Source: Xestospongia muta (lineage: Eukaryota > Porifera > Demospongiae > Haplosclerida > Petrosiidae). From it: a stretch of 64,000 nucleotides of DNA. Made by a program: the position numbers and the translations under genes. Under the pieces are notes generated by a model, which worked only from the letters and a program-made list of their open reading frames with translations, did not search any database and was not told the origin of the DNA. The first letter of the stretch is position 1, and each line of letters starts with the position of its first letter. The stretch spans positions 7,614,923-7,678,922 of the forward strand of contig OY848922.1 of assembly GCA_963693285.1 (NCBI GenBank), given 5' to 3'. Of this stretch, positions 1 to 64,000 are shown piece after piece.

Positions 1-1
1 C

Positions 2-52381
<52,380 letters not shown>

Positions 52382-52982
52382 AGTGACACACATGGACATA
52401 CAGACCTATCATGACAATGATAAGTGTTTTCATAAATGTCTGTACTGGACTATAGTGCTTAAATTTGAATTTAATATTTAACATAGACAGGCTATATTCA
52501 ACTGTAATACTCCAAGATGGTGTCACATAGCTATTATATAGATTGAAAATTATTTATTGATTATAGTGGCTATCCTTTTATGTTGGTATAGCCAACTACT
52601 GCATTACTAAACAGAATATACTAGTAGTAGACAACCTAGTATATAATTATTATACTGTATTAACCTGACTATTTACTATATATGCTAGTAAAGAAGTTCA
52701 CATTATATTGCGCTACACTAATCAAAGCAACTTATATTTGATCACTAAAATGTATAATCCCAGTATATATTATCTCATGGTTGAGTAATTGATAGTAGCA
52801 TCTTACCAGTCTGTCTACTGACAAACTGCATTTGGTTTGAGTTAGTAGGTATATAGACAGATTGTATCATTATAATAATAGTACTAACTGAATGAATCAG
52901 TTCCATAACTGTTGTGATGCTGAGGAAATAATATATCTCCTAATAACACTTGACTTTTGCATATATGTATTGCGATCACTTT

Positions 52983-52984
<2 letters not shown>

Positions 52985-53021
<37 letters not shown>
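52985..53021. repeat. (TA)n microsatellite
   Basis: ~37 bp TA run downstream of SSCC copy 8. Confidence 0.9.
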
Positions 53022-53026
<5 letters not shown>

Positions 53027-53210
53027 CATAACTCCTTAATATATTGTGACTATGTATGCGTATCATCATCACTCTTCCATATCCATTAATTGAAATTACT
53101 ACAAAAATTGAAAATCAATAAAAAGTTTCTTTCTACTAGCAAAACAAAAAAAATGTAAGCCTAAAAAATACTGTTCAAGGTTTGGATTTGAGTTCGGATG
53201 TAGGATCTGA

Positions 53211-54231
53211 TCACTTAGTGCATACTGCACAAGTAATAGGTCTCCTAGCGATGTACGGACCACATGGAAGGCCATGGCCACAAACTGCCTCTATGAAATA
53301 GAACAGAGCACCATTTGTATCTTTTGCACTTCCAGCAATAACGTCAGGATAATAATCAACACATTCATATTGCTTGTTGGCGTAGTGGTTATAGTATTCT
53401 GTCATCAAGTATCCATAGTACTCTCGAGTCCATGACTTAGGACAAGATACTTTAGCTGGTATTACAAGTTTATTCGATCTCTTAGCAACGAAGCAAACTG
53501 CACAAGGAACATTGTAGTTATGCGTAGTTTTGCCGAATATCTTGTTGTTAGTTTCGTATTCAGCTCCATATAAATAAGAGTCTGCAGAAGGATTGGCAGT
53601 ACTTAAATACTGAGGATCCTTTGGTAGGCAAAGATAGTTGGCTCCATTTCCCTTATGATTATACCAACCACCACCAGCATAACCTCCATAAACAAGCTGA
53701 GCTCCTTTTGGACAAGTCATCTTGCCCCATCTTGTATAAGTAACACCACCACCATAACTATCAGGAGTGATTGTGAGTATTATATCTTTACCAGGTGTGA
53801 GTTTGATGTGAATATCTTGCTTATTAACTTTTTCCTCTTGATTGCTAAGATTATCTTCATCAGAATCTATTGGATACAAATTATGGAATATTTTTTTCTA
53901 ATATGCACACATACCTAATATTCCTGTTTCTTCATCTTTTACTTTCTTTTCCAGATTGCTAAGCATACCTTCATCATCATCCATGGCATTTTCAGAACCT
54001 ATTGGATAGAAACATGGACATTTTTACTAATAATATGCACATATACCTGTTATTCCTGTGTTACTATCATCATCAGCAGGTTGAAATGCAGTTTCAATAT
54101 TTTCTACAGTTTCTGCAAAAATGACACAAAAATAGATAATTATGACAATAACAATAATATATACCAGATGGAGTGCTGAAGGTCACATCCATGAAAAGTA
54201 TAAGAAATGAAAGAAACAAGATAGTCTTCAT
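53211..54231 (-). CDS. Secreted SSCC (collagen C4-like) domain protein, copy 8 (downstream of VPS13)
   Basis: Exons 54165-54231 (ATG 54231, signal MKTILFLSFLILFMDVTFST), 54047-54112, 53915-53998 and 53211-53866 (stop TGA at 53211). 873 nt, 290 residues, all introns phase 1. The linker combines an 84-nt exon (GSENAMDDDEGMLSNLEKK) with a domain exon beginning DSDEDNLSNQEEKVN, so the mini-exon layout differs from all other copies. Domain: GGGVTYTRWGKMTCPKGAQL, GNGANYLCLP, CGHGLPCGPYIARR, TCAVCTK. It lies in a segmental duplicate that also carries VPS13 exon copies. Confidence 0.87.
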
Positions 54232-54289
54232 TTTATTGCTGGAGATCAGTAGCTTTCTTAACAGTAAAACTGCTGGAGATGAGAGGAAA

Positions 54290-54350
54290 GAGCTCTTTTT
54301 ATAAAGCATTTTACTCTCATGATGACTACATATGACATGATATAGCACAT
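54290..54350 (-). promoter_or_regulatory. Promoter block of SSCC copy 8
   Basis: TTTATAAAAAGAGCTC at 54290-54305, with a shortened distal motif (ATCATGTCATATG). Confidence 0.65.
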
Positions 54351-54886
54351 ATATGTTTTCTTGAAGTAGGAAATGTTATTGTATAAACTTTGCAGACTAT
54401 TATATGTAACTATGTCTAATAGAAACACCTGTAGCTATATCAATATAGTAATAGATATGGAGAGGACTGAATAGTGGAACGATGTTGTACAACATGATCA
54501 ATGCATATAATGAAAATAAATATAGTAATACTGAAAACAATATAGTGTTGCTTGTAGTAATAGGACAGAGCAGTAGTATCAGTTCTATGTAGCCATTGTA
54601 AGTAATTGATATTCAATTAATTAAAGTACATTTAACATTCTGGTGTGTGTTTCAAGAGTTTTCCATCTTTTAACTTCAGTTTAGTGGTAAAAGATAAGAG
54701 TTCTATTATGATAGGTAACTGCTCAATGTTGTGGTACTGTGGGTTCTTCTTTATTGATATTGTTATTTTAGTTACAATTATTGGTGAGGTATCAAACTCA
54801 CAATGGATTACATGTCCTCGGTAATAAGTTACCCTCAATGCATGCATGGTATCCTAAAATAGAAAAATGTATCACACACAAATACA

Positions 54887-56249
<1,363 letters not shown>

Positions 56250-56619
56250 GTAGGTACTTCACATTATTGAAAAGTGATTTATTCTTGTACTGTGTTAAAT
56301 AAACACATATAGCATGCTGGAATGTCACACCTCAATACCTAATCAAACATAGTTTGATATTGTCTGAGACATTTGTACCATATGTTATGTGTGCATGTCC
56401 ATCACTTTGCTTTACCTAGATTGGGTTTATTGTATGCATATAGAAACAGGTCTACCACATTAATAATGAGCCTGATAGGCATAGCATATCATGTGGTCCT
56501 AAGATTATTTTTCTAAGAATAAACAAACATTGACTAATATACTAGACCATGACAATGAGAGTACAACATAATTATATTAAGAAGAGTCTATGTTGTTAAC
56601 AGCTGCAATTACTGCACAT

Positions 56620-58580
56620 ACTATATATAGAGTTATAGTAATGGAGAATTCTGTCATATTACAATAATAACTTTAAGATGTATAGTTGCCGTTATTTCCT
56701 AGAAACTTGGCGGTTTCTTTGGGATTACATACATAATTTCAGTGGTGAAATTAATTTAATTTATATTGAAGTGTCTATCAGCAAACATATAGTATCTAAC
56801 CACTACAGGTCTACACTGCAGCTGGTATTTAGTCTGTCATGTTAAAGTGATATAACCACTGAGATTCATGTGGATGCTCTCTTTTAAGGCTACTAATTCA
56901 ATTGTAGTATTTTGGTAGTAGGTCAAAGGTTTAGTTATCATAACAAGATCTAATTATAATATTAGCATTAATTACTGTTTAAGGAAGTCTTTTTTGATTA
57001 GGAGTTTAAACACTTCTACCACGATTTTAAAATTTTACTATTTATTTAATACATCATGTATGATAGCTATGTTTGTCTATAGTGTGTAATTTTATTATCA
57101 CTTGGGAATGTTGAATATATAACTTTGAGATGTAGAATTGCCATTTTTTTCTAGAAGCTTGGTGGTTTCCTTGGGCTTACATACATGGTTTCAGTGGTGG
57201 AATTAATTTAATTTATATTGAAGGGTGAATGGGCAAACTTGTAGTATATAACCACAACAGGTCTTAATTGTAGCTGTGATATATTAAGTCATATAGGAAG
57301 GAGATAACCACTGACATTTATGTGGATGCTTTCTTTTAAGGCTACTTATTCCATTGTAGTAATTTTTGTCGAAGGTCAAAGTTTAGTTATCATAACAACA
57401 GCTAGGTATAATATTAACATTAATTACTGTTTAAGAAAGTCATTTTTGATTAGGAGCTATTACAGTTTTGTTGATTAGTTTCTTTTAAAAAGATCACTGC
57501 TGCCTCAGACATTCTAAATTTTACAGACTTAAAAAGTAACACTTTTTCTATGACACTCGTTTTTTCACTTGACATGGTTTAATATTGTTTATTAATAATT
57601 CATTAAGCACTTAATAAACAGTTCTGACCAAGATAATGTGTGCGCTTAACAAACAGCATGTGCTTAATAACCGTACACACCTAACAACCAGCAAATATGG
57701 TATATATAGAGATAAGGTAGTAGGATAAACAGATAAACATAGACTAGAACATAACAATCTGAGTACAGCATGATTATATTAATGAGAGTCATGTTCTTAA
57801 CAGCTGCAATTACTACATACACTTTTATAATATTATAGTAATGGAGAATCTGTCATATTACAATAATATAACTTTGATATATTGAGTTATAGTAATGGAG
57901 AATTTATATTGAAGTGTCTATTAGCAAACATATAGTATCTCAACCACTACAGGTCTACATTGCAGCTGGTATTTAGTCTGTCATGTTAAAGTGATATAAC
58001 CACTGAGATTCATGTGGATGCTCTCTTTTAAGGCTACTAATTCAATTGTAGTATTTTTGGTAGTAGGTCAAGGTTTAGTTATCATAACAACACCTAATTA
58101 TAATATTAACATTAATTACTGTTTAAGGAAGTCATTTTTGATTAGGAGCTATTACAGTTTTGTTAATTAAACACTACTACCACTATTTTAAAATTTTACT
58201 ATTTATTTAATACATCATTTATGATAGCTATGTTTGTCTATAGTGTGTAATTTTATTATCACTTGATGCTTGGGAATGTTGAATATATAACTTTGAGATG
58301 TAGAATTGCCATTATTTCCTAGAAGCTTGGTGGTTTCCTTGGGATTACATACATGGTTTCAGTGATAAAATCAATTTAATTATACTAAAGTGTCTATTAG
58401 CAACTTATAGTATCTAACCACAATAAGTCTACATTGCAGCTGTTATAGTCTGACATTTAGACAACCACTGAGATTCATGTGGATGCTCTCTTTTAAGGCT
58501 ACTAATTCAATTGTAGTATTTTTGGTAGTAGGTCAAAGGTTTAGTTTACAACTGTTGTCATAGCAACAGGTATTATTAAC
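56620..58580. repeat. Degenerate tandem repeats upstream of the TTAA element
   Basis: Phrases such as GAGATTCATGTGGATGCTCT, TTAAGGCTACTAATTCAATT and TTGTCTATAGTGTGTAATTT recur about four times at 300-500-bp spacing (near 56860, 57320, 58000 and 58470). The same family contributes to the start of the 36470 duplication. No gene seen. Confidence 0.75.
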
Positions 58581-58587
58581 ATTAATT

Positions 58588-60014
58588 AACCTCGCTGTGC
58601 GTGGGCGCATAGCGAGGGTACTGTAGTCTGTCAGTGTGTGTGTGTCTGTTACCCGGGTAAATGGCTTTGAACTGCTTCAGGGGAATAGGATAATGAAATT
58701 CATAGGGGGGGGGGGGGGGGAGTACAACCCTACATGGTGATGTTAGAACAAACTATGCACTATATTATGATTAGCACTTTTAAAGCATTTTTGAGTATAC
58801 GCTAGTTTCTCTGACCAGCAACATAGAAATGTTTTTTTAATACAATAACTAGAACAAACATACAGTTAAAATTCTCCAAAGTAGTTTTTACATTGTTCAT
58901 TTCTTTCAGTGAATTCCTTGGTAATATCCTTATTATCTAATTTATCTGTCTTATCTATCAAAACATGCAAAAGAATGCAATGATTCAATCAAGCTTGACT
59001 CATGGAAGTCCTCAAGTTGGTTTTAATCCTTCATAAAGCAGAAAAGCTTCATTTCGCTGTTGACGTAGTTACTGGAATGAATAGATAGATTCTAAATAAC
59101 TTGTGAATTTCAGTGAGAAGGATCTTCATATATACTAGGCTGGTTATTAAACACCTGACACAATAATTGTTGTTGTAATCAACATGGTACATGTTTTATA
59201 TAATTAGAGGAGGGGCAAGGCCCCCCTGTAAAAATGTTGGGGGGGGGGGCATAGGCCCCTTGTCCCCCCCGCAACCTACTCTTCTGTGCTTTAACTTGGC
59301 AAACACGGCACTAGTAGCCACCAAACTATAGTGGACCGTAGCAAAACTTCTGTACTTCTTAAGAATACTGCTAAAAGGAGCGTCAAAAGAACATAAAGCT
59401 TTAAAAGTCTGAAAAACTTTTGAAAAAGGCACAGCTTTCAGTGAAGATTCGAGCATTCAATAAAAACCTCCTGCATACAGCTTATGACATTTTCCAACTT
59501 TTCAAATTAGTGAGAAGTTTTGCAAAAAACTTCTTTGGAAAGTTATGACAGTTTTACTAACTTTTGGCAGTTATCTTTGTTGATTATACATTGAGCACGA
59601 ACTAAAAATACTAGCATCATAGCTGTCAGAATCACTAACTTTTACTAAGAATTTGGAAAGTATTGGACCTTTTGTCAATTAGAATGCAAAGTACCCACTC
59701 GACGGAGTAGACGCATTAATCAGCAAATCTTTTTCCCTTTGATTGAAGAGAAATGCTGAGTCATCAATAATTATCTTGCCCATCACGTGAGATATCTGTC
59801 TGGTTACGTCACTTGAGAAGACTAAAAGAACAAAGAAATTTGCTTGGTAGTGTCTTATGGTCAATTAGTTTGCAAATTGGCCAGTAAGTTGACTATTGTC
59901 AGAGTAAAGCTGAGCCATTAATAATTTACCATACCTTTAAGCTTGTGGAATGTTAAATGTACATGCACTCTGCACTCTGCAGTAAAGATCTACTCTGCCT
60001 ACTGCAGTGAGGTT
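58588..60014. mobile_element. TTAA-flanked repeat element (CCTCGCTG ends)
   Basis: Left end TTAA-CCTCGCTGTGCGTGG and right end CAGTGAGG-TTAA. The left 100 bases and right end match shorter (~0.7 kb) copies inside the SSCC tandem units (18355-19061, 14425-15144, degraded at ~10495-11195). Similarity may extend slightly beyond the right TTAA, so the exact border is uncertain. Contains poly-G runs; no convincing ORF. Confidence 0.6.
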
Positions 60015-61320
60015 AAGCACTTTAGTAGATTTCATTTCTATTTAAGGAAATCATTTTTAATCAATATGATTAAACTTTAGCTTGAAAATTAAATTTGTTT
60101 TAATTGTTATAATATTAAGCACAACTGAAACATTATCAAATCAATTTTGGGACTGAAAAATATCCCTTATAAATAAAATATATAACCATAATATCAGTAT
60201 AGTAGAGCTTATAAGCATTATATTAGTCAATAACCTTCATGTACCTGCTATAGATTTCCAAAACTGTCCAATAGTAAATTACTAGCTAAAGTGTATCCAA
60301 CTACAATTGTAATGTACATATTCTTTTCAATGAATTTTGTAGGCATGAATGTAAAGTATGTGACAACAAAATTACCAATTAAATTGTATGTCTAAACTGA
60401 TAAGTCTAATAATGACCATGTATGTGAATGGGAACATGTCATGTTTTTTGTAGTTTTCAATACAAGCTAAAACCATAAAATAAGCTTATTGTTTTTTATT
60501 TTATTTGTGAAGTTCTAGTGTGTACTTAGTAATGTTAAATATTTTTTGTCATTTTTAAAAATGTAGGTCTAATAAAGATTGTTGAAAAGTTAACTGTCTA
60601 TACTGATATTCAACTGTATTATTGTACTGCAGTACATTCAATTCACAAAGTAAAATCATTACAGTTGATCATATTTAAAAAATAATCTGTTTGTACCTTT
60701 GCCTTATGCATAGTTAAATCAACCACTCCATTTATGGTGATTATATAGTATACAAATAAATAAATAAAAGTTTCTATTGGAACAATCTAACGAACAACCT
60801 CATAAACAATATATTAGTTCAACACCACATCAGTCATTTTAGTGACAGGGCTCTCTATTCCTCATTCATTCAACCAATTTTGGAATATCCCAACAACCTG
60901 AGATGTTTTTCAGTATTTCTTGGAATTCTCTCAGCAATATATTTTGAAAGATCTTCTCATTAATATATCATGAGAAGAGTTAGTATTTACTTTATTTGCT
61001 GACTACTCCATACTAATAGTCTCCTTGACTATCAATATTTACACATTCTATGGTTATTATTAATTACTCCAATTAACAGTCTCCATGACTACAAAGCTAG
61101 GTTATGTATATTTTGTTTCTGTTACTTAAAACACAAACCATGATATCATTATTTCACTTGGTTTGCTTTGATGTAAAATTGTTTTGAATCAAATATTATT
61201 GTTGTTTCATTTTATTATTATTGTTTCATTTTATTTTATTGTTGTAACAAACTTGCTAACTTTGTGCATGTTGATATAGCCAACTACTCTAATATGTACT
61301 GCCAAATATCTTTTGTTAGT
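60015..61320. other. AT-rich intergenic stretch
   Basis: No gene, RNA or clear repeat structure seen. 61190-61300 resembles the region around the end of VPS13 (52330-52600), hinting at another old duplication border. Confidence 0.5.
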
Positions 61321-61827
61321 TTGGTATTCAGATCCATAAAAGTAAACCTCCAAGTGAGAGGATTAGAACTTAAAATACTGAGGATGCTTTGGCAGGCAAA
61401 GAAAGTTGTTTCCTTATGATCATAACCACCAGCAGCATTAGCTTGATAAATAAGCTGAACTCCTTTTCAGCAAGTCTTGTCCCATCTCGTATAAGTAACA
61501 CCACCATTTACAGCACTATCAATTGTGAGTATAATATCTTTTCTAGGTGTGAGTTTGATATTAAAGGGTAACTGAAATGCGTATTTTGAAATTTTTGAAA
61601 CTTGGTTATTCGTTAAATAATAATATGATAACATGTAAACCTTACTTGTTTTCTTGAAATGGAACTTTATTTTGAAATAAAACAAAGTCAAACCTTGCTC
61701 GATCACAAGTCAGCCATCTTCTTCCTGTTTAAGCAGCAAAATCGGCGAAACGCAATATGACATCACAAGATGAACGATGAAGTTGAACTCAATTCAACAC
61801 CTGGTAGGAAGTGTGAACTACTGGAAA

Positions 61828-62145
61828 ATGCCTAAGAGATGCGTTGTTTTTGGTTGTGTTATTACTAACAAGGATGGAGTGAGTCTATTTTCATTCTCTA
61901 AAGATCCAGTACTCGATAAAAAATGGACTGAGCAAGTAAAGAGAAGCAAGGACAAGTGGTTAGGACCAACCGAGTACTACTCATTTTTGTGTAGTTGCCA
62001 CTTTACTGAAGACTATTTCCAGCCTGATATAGTTGTTGCTGCTAGTCTAGGGTTATCTAAAAAAACGAAACTAAAATTTGATGCTATCCAACAATCTTCA
62101 AGAGACCAGTTAATGAAGATCAAACTAAGGAGGCATCAGATTTAA
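61828..62145 (+). CDS. THAP-type zinc-finger ORF in the transposon (C-terminal part frameshifted)
   Basis: Starting at the ATG at 61828: MPKRCVVFGC, then SLFSFSKDP, the tryptophan of KKWTEQVKR, and FLCSCHFTEDYF. C5-x4-C10 ... C-x2-H is the C2CH pattern of THAP domains, which bind transposon ends and DNA. The annotated frame ends at TAA 62143-62145, but another frame stays open from ~62105 to a GT donor at ~62197 (NEDQTKEASDLKKSK), so a frameshift probably ended the original protein. The exon after the next acceptor (~62258) holds stops. The upstream ATG at 61777 lies in the inverted repeat and is less likely. Confidence 0.75.
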   Translation: MPKRCVVFGCVITNKDGVSLFSFSKDPVLDKKWTEQVKRSKDKWLGPTEYYSFLCSCHFTEDYFQPDIVVAASLGLSKKTKLKFDAIQQSSRDQLMKIKLRRHQI

Positions 62146-62829
62146 AGAAGTCTAAATCAACAAATAGACATGAACATTACAAAAGAAGAGAGAATTTGAA
62201 GGTATATATATATAAGAGCTATCACTACTGGATTATAACTGTTTGAATTGATTTAGGTTGTGAAAATGCTAGTAGATGCATCAGATGAAGAGTCCAATTA
62301 GGCTAATAATGAGAGTGAGTCCAGTATGGCTACAGATGAAGAATAGCTCAACTAAGAGTGGCACATTCGAATTTACCTGAAGAACCTGGATATGAATCAT
62401 GTTCATTTGTATCAGATCTTCTACCAGGCATGTTTTAAAGTGTATACTTCTACAGATTTTGTTCATATTGTACTTCCATTGCAATAGTACTATCAATCAG
62501 TAAGGAAAAGCAAAAAATGAAATTGAAAGGTATGTAATTTCAGTTATGTTAAAGCTGTCATGACATGTTAATGTTAGGCTGTCAGACAACTAATGTCAAT
62601 CTACTGAAACATAAACAATGTCTATGTACTGTCATATATCTGTACAATGTAACCTTTTAATTGATGATAAGAAAAGTACTGAATCAGAATCACTCAATAC
62701 ACGCACTTATAAATTCAAAATCAGATGAATCATTATATCATTTATCAATTGTAGAGTAAGTATAATATAAATGCTTGTATGTAAAGTGTCCAGTATAATG
62801 GCATGATCTTTGAAGACAAATAACACTCA

Positions 62830-63067
62830 CTCATTAATAGCTAATGGTAAAGTTGTAGACCCATATTCTTGTCGGTATTGTAATATGCAGTTTGTAATGT
62901 CAACACATTCAAGCAAACAGCATGCAATCCTGGATGGCCAGTAATACATAGGAGTTCAGGTATCTCAGCTTCTTCCATTTTATCATTCATTTTCATAATT
63001 TCCTGACAGCAAATGCACTCCTTTGAAATACTCATGATTACACAGTGGCTACATGCACACCTATAAT

Positions 63068-63133
<66 letters not shown>

Positions 63134-63354
63134 CAAACGTTATTCCTCATCTATTTTCATACCAATTAAAGTTTAAAAGTCTTTCTGAGGACAGTTCTCT
63201 TCACTACTACTAGTTTACTGGATGGTTGGCTATAACTTGGTTCATATAAATAACGTAAAACAATACCAGCAAAAGTATCTTCATCTTGAATATTCATCCT
63301 GCATTGGCCTTGAATATTGTTCAGATCCACTAGTTTCTTTATTAGCAAGCACAT
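62830..63354 (-). pseudogene. P2X7 C-terminal (ballast)-domain-like exons in the transposon
   Basis: Minus-strand exon ending at a 3' splice site (63061-63062) reads CACSHCVIMSISKECICCQE, then ELLCITGHPGLHAVCLN and LQTAYY. The CxCxxC, EC.CCQE, CIT.HPG and VCL...LQTAY order matches the cysteine-rich P2X7 intracellular domain, which occurs in many invertebrate proteins without the channel. A one-base shift near 62878 moves YRQEYG into another frame. An upstream exon at ~63166-63354 (IVLRYLYEPSYSQP) fits the usual preceding segment. Convergent with the THAP ORF. Fragmentary, likely non-functional. Confidence 0.65.
63072..63130. repeat. (TA)n microsatellite in transposon
   Basis: ~58 bp TA run in the intron of the P2X7-tail-like exons. 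Confidence 0.9.
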
Positions 63355-63807
63355 CCATCTCTATAACAGATGTGAAAGTACGAATTGCATGTGTTCAACT
63401 GTTCATCGTTCATCTTGTGATGTCATAATGCGTTTGCCGATTTTGCTGCTTAAACAGGAAGAAGATGGCTGACTTGTGATCGAGCAAGGTTTGACTTTGT
63501 TTTATTTCAAAATAAAGTTCCATTTCAAGAAAACAAGTAAGGTTTACATGTTATCATATTATTATTTAACGAATAACCAAGTTTCAAAAATTTCAAAATA
63601 CGCATTTCAGTTACCCTTTAATGTCTTGCTCATTAACGGTTTCTATCTTTTCAAGATTGTTAATCATGCCTCTATCATCATTCATGGCATTTTCATGATC
63701 TATTAGATACAAATTAGAAGACATTTTTTACTAATATTCACTTATACCTGACGTCTAATCATCATCAATAGCTTGGAATGCAGTGTCAATAGTTTCAGCA
63801 AAAACGA

Positions 63808-63949
63808 GGGTGCTTCTTGGTGTAACTTGTATGATGATAACATCACTATGTGTCTTGTTTAGGGTTTAGGAAGTTATCATATATGATGACATCACTACGT
63901 TTCATTTCATTATGATGTCATCATAGTCAAGTTACACCAAGAACCACCC
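63808..63949. mobile_element. Small MITE in SSCC copy 9
   Basis: 142 bp with arms GGGTGCTTCTTGGTGTAACT and, inverted, GGGTGGTTCTTGGTGTAACT. It interrupts the intron that in paralogues reads CTGCAAAAATGACAC. Target duplication not clear. Confidence 0.75.
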
Positions 63950-64000
63950 AAAAAATGACATTAGTAGACAATTATAACAATAGCATTAGCTGCAGCATCA

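Larger units (their letters stand above)
61565..63617. mobile_element. Kolobok-like DNA transposon with TTAA target duplication
   Basis: 2053 bp bounded by TTAA (61561-61564 and 63618-63621). Terminal inverted repeats start AGGGTAACTGAAATGCGTAT and extend ~220 bp with few mismatches (left 61565-~61788, right ~63392-63617). Removing the element and one TTAA restores a gap-free alignment with other SSCC copies. TTAA target duplication together with a THAP-domain ORF is the combination known for Kolobok elements. No DDE catalytic core was seen, so this copy is non-autonomous or decayed. Confidence 0.88.
61321..63795 (-). pseudogene. SSCC-like gene remnant, copy 9, split by a transposon
   Basis: Domain-exon remains lie at ~61321-61564 (minus-strand phrases IKLTP-KDIILTI, GGVTYTRWDKTC and an altered LCLP region), with frameshifts and loss of the C-terminal half. 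The same exon resumes at 63622-63699 beyond a TTAA-flanked insertion. The next exon at 63748-63795 (ETIDTAFQAIDDD) has an in-frame TAG and a mutated acceptor (AG to TG). A signal-peptide exon, if present, would lie past the right edge. Dead gene. Confidence 0.85.

Noticed and set aside
59196..59456. 86-codon minus-strand ORF with PMPPPPTF and GGLAPP text
   Set aside because: Runs across poly-G/C tracts inside a repeat element. It looks like a repeat-derived reading frame, not a gene.

Overview
The window reads as nuclear DNA of a demosponge; Amphimedon queenslandica or a close relative is my best guess. The grounds are short AT-rich introns with GT/AG ends, a family of spongin short-chain-collagen-like (SSCC, 'short-chain collagen C4-like') secreted domains, an animal VPS13A/C-type gene, THAP and P2X7-tail-like transposon cargo, and many microsatellites and MITE-like repeats. 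The species is inferred, not proven.

The backbone is one plus-strand gene, a VPS13A/C-type bridge-like lipid-transfer protein. It enters from the left edge mid-protein and ends at a TAA at 52379-52381. I resolved 60 exons by hand; all splice junctions use GT/AG and the frame closes from the first codon to the stop. Two introns are far larger than the rest: 7835-31424 (23.6 kb) and 32964-43702 (10.7 kb). Each hosts its own antisense gene family.

The first giant intron holds seven minus-strand SSCC-like loci. Three are in ~3.93 kb tandem units (8081-19580), one is a truncated pseudogene (19.58-20.18 kb), one is a more diverged gene (22.5-23.4 kb), and two lie in a ~2.9 kb duplicated block (24.6-27.5 and 28.05-30.96 kb). 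Complete copies have a signal-peptide exon, acidic mini-exons (all introns phase 1) and one ~640-nt domain exon, under a shared TATA/bZIP-like promoter block.

The second giant intron holds four minus-strand, intronless ORFs of a family I do not recognise. Three have an N-terminal CxxC...CxxC zinc-ribbon-like motif, a long charged coiled coil and a conserved W-x-[RK]-x-H...F tail; the fourth lacks both ends. All four carry the same TTTCCC.GG...TTCCC element about 90-140 bp upstream of the ATG. This is the best candidate here for an undescribed system. A 1.66 kb tandem duplication lies between members.

Downstream of the VPS13 stop is a segmental duplication (about 52.6-56.5 kb). It carries another intact SSCC-like gene plus decayed copies of four VPS13 exons. 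Then come degenerate repeats (56.6-58.6 kb), a TTAA-flanked repeat element (58.6-60.0 kb), an AT-rich gap, and a ninth SSCC-like locus. That locus is a pseudogene split by a ~2.05 kb Kolobok-like transposon (TTAA target duplication, ~220-bp inverted repeats) carrying a THAP-domain ORF and, on the opposite strand, P2X7 C-terminal-domain-like exons. A small MITE sits at the right edge.
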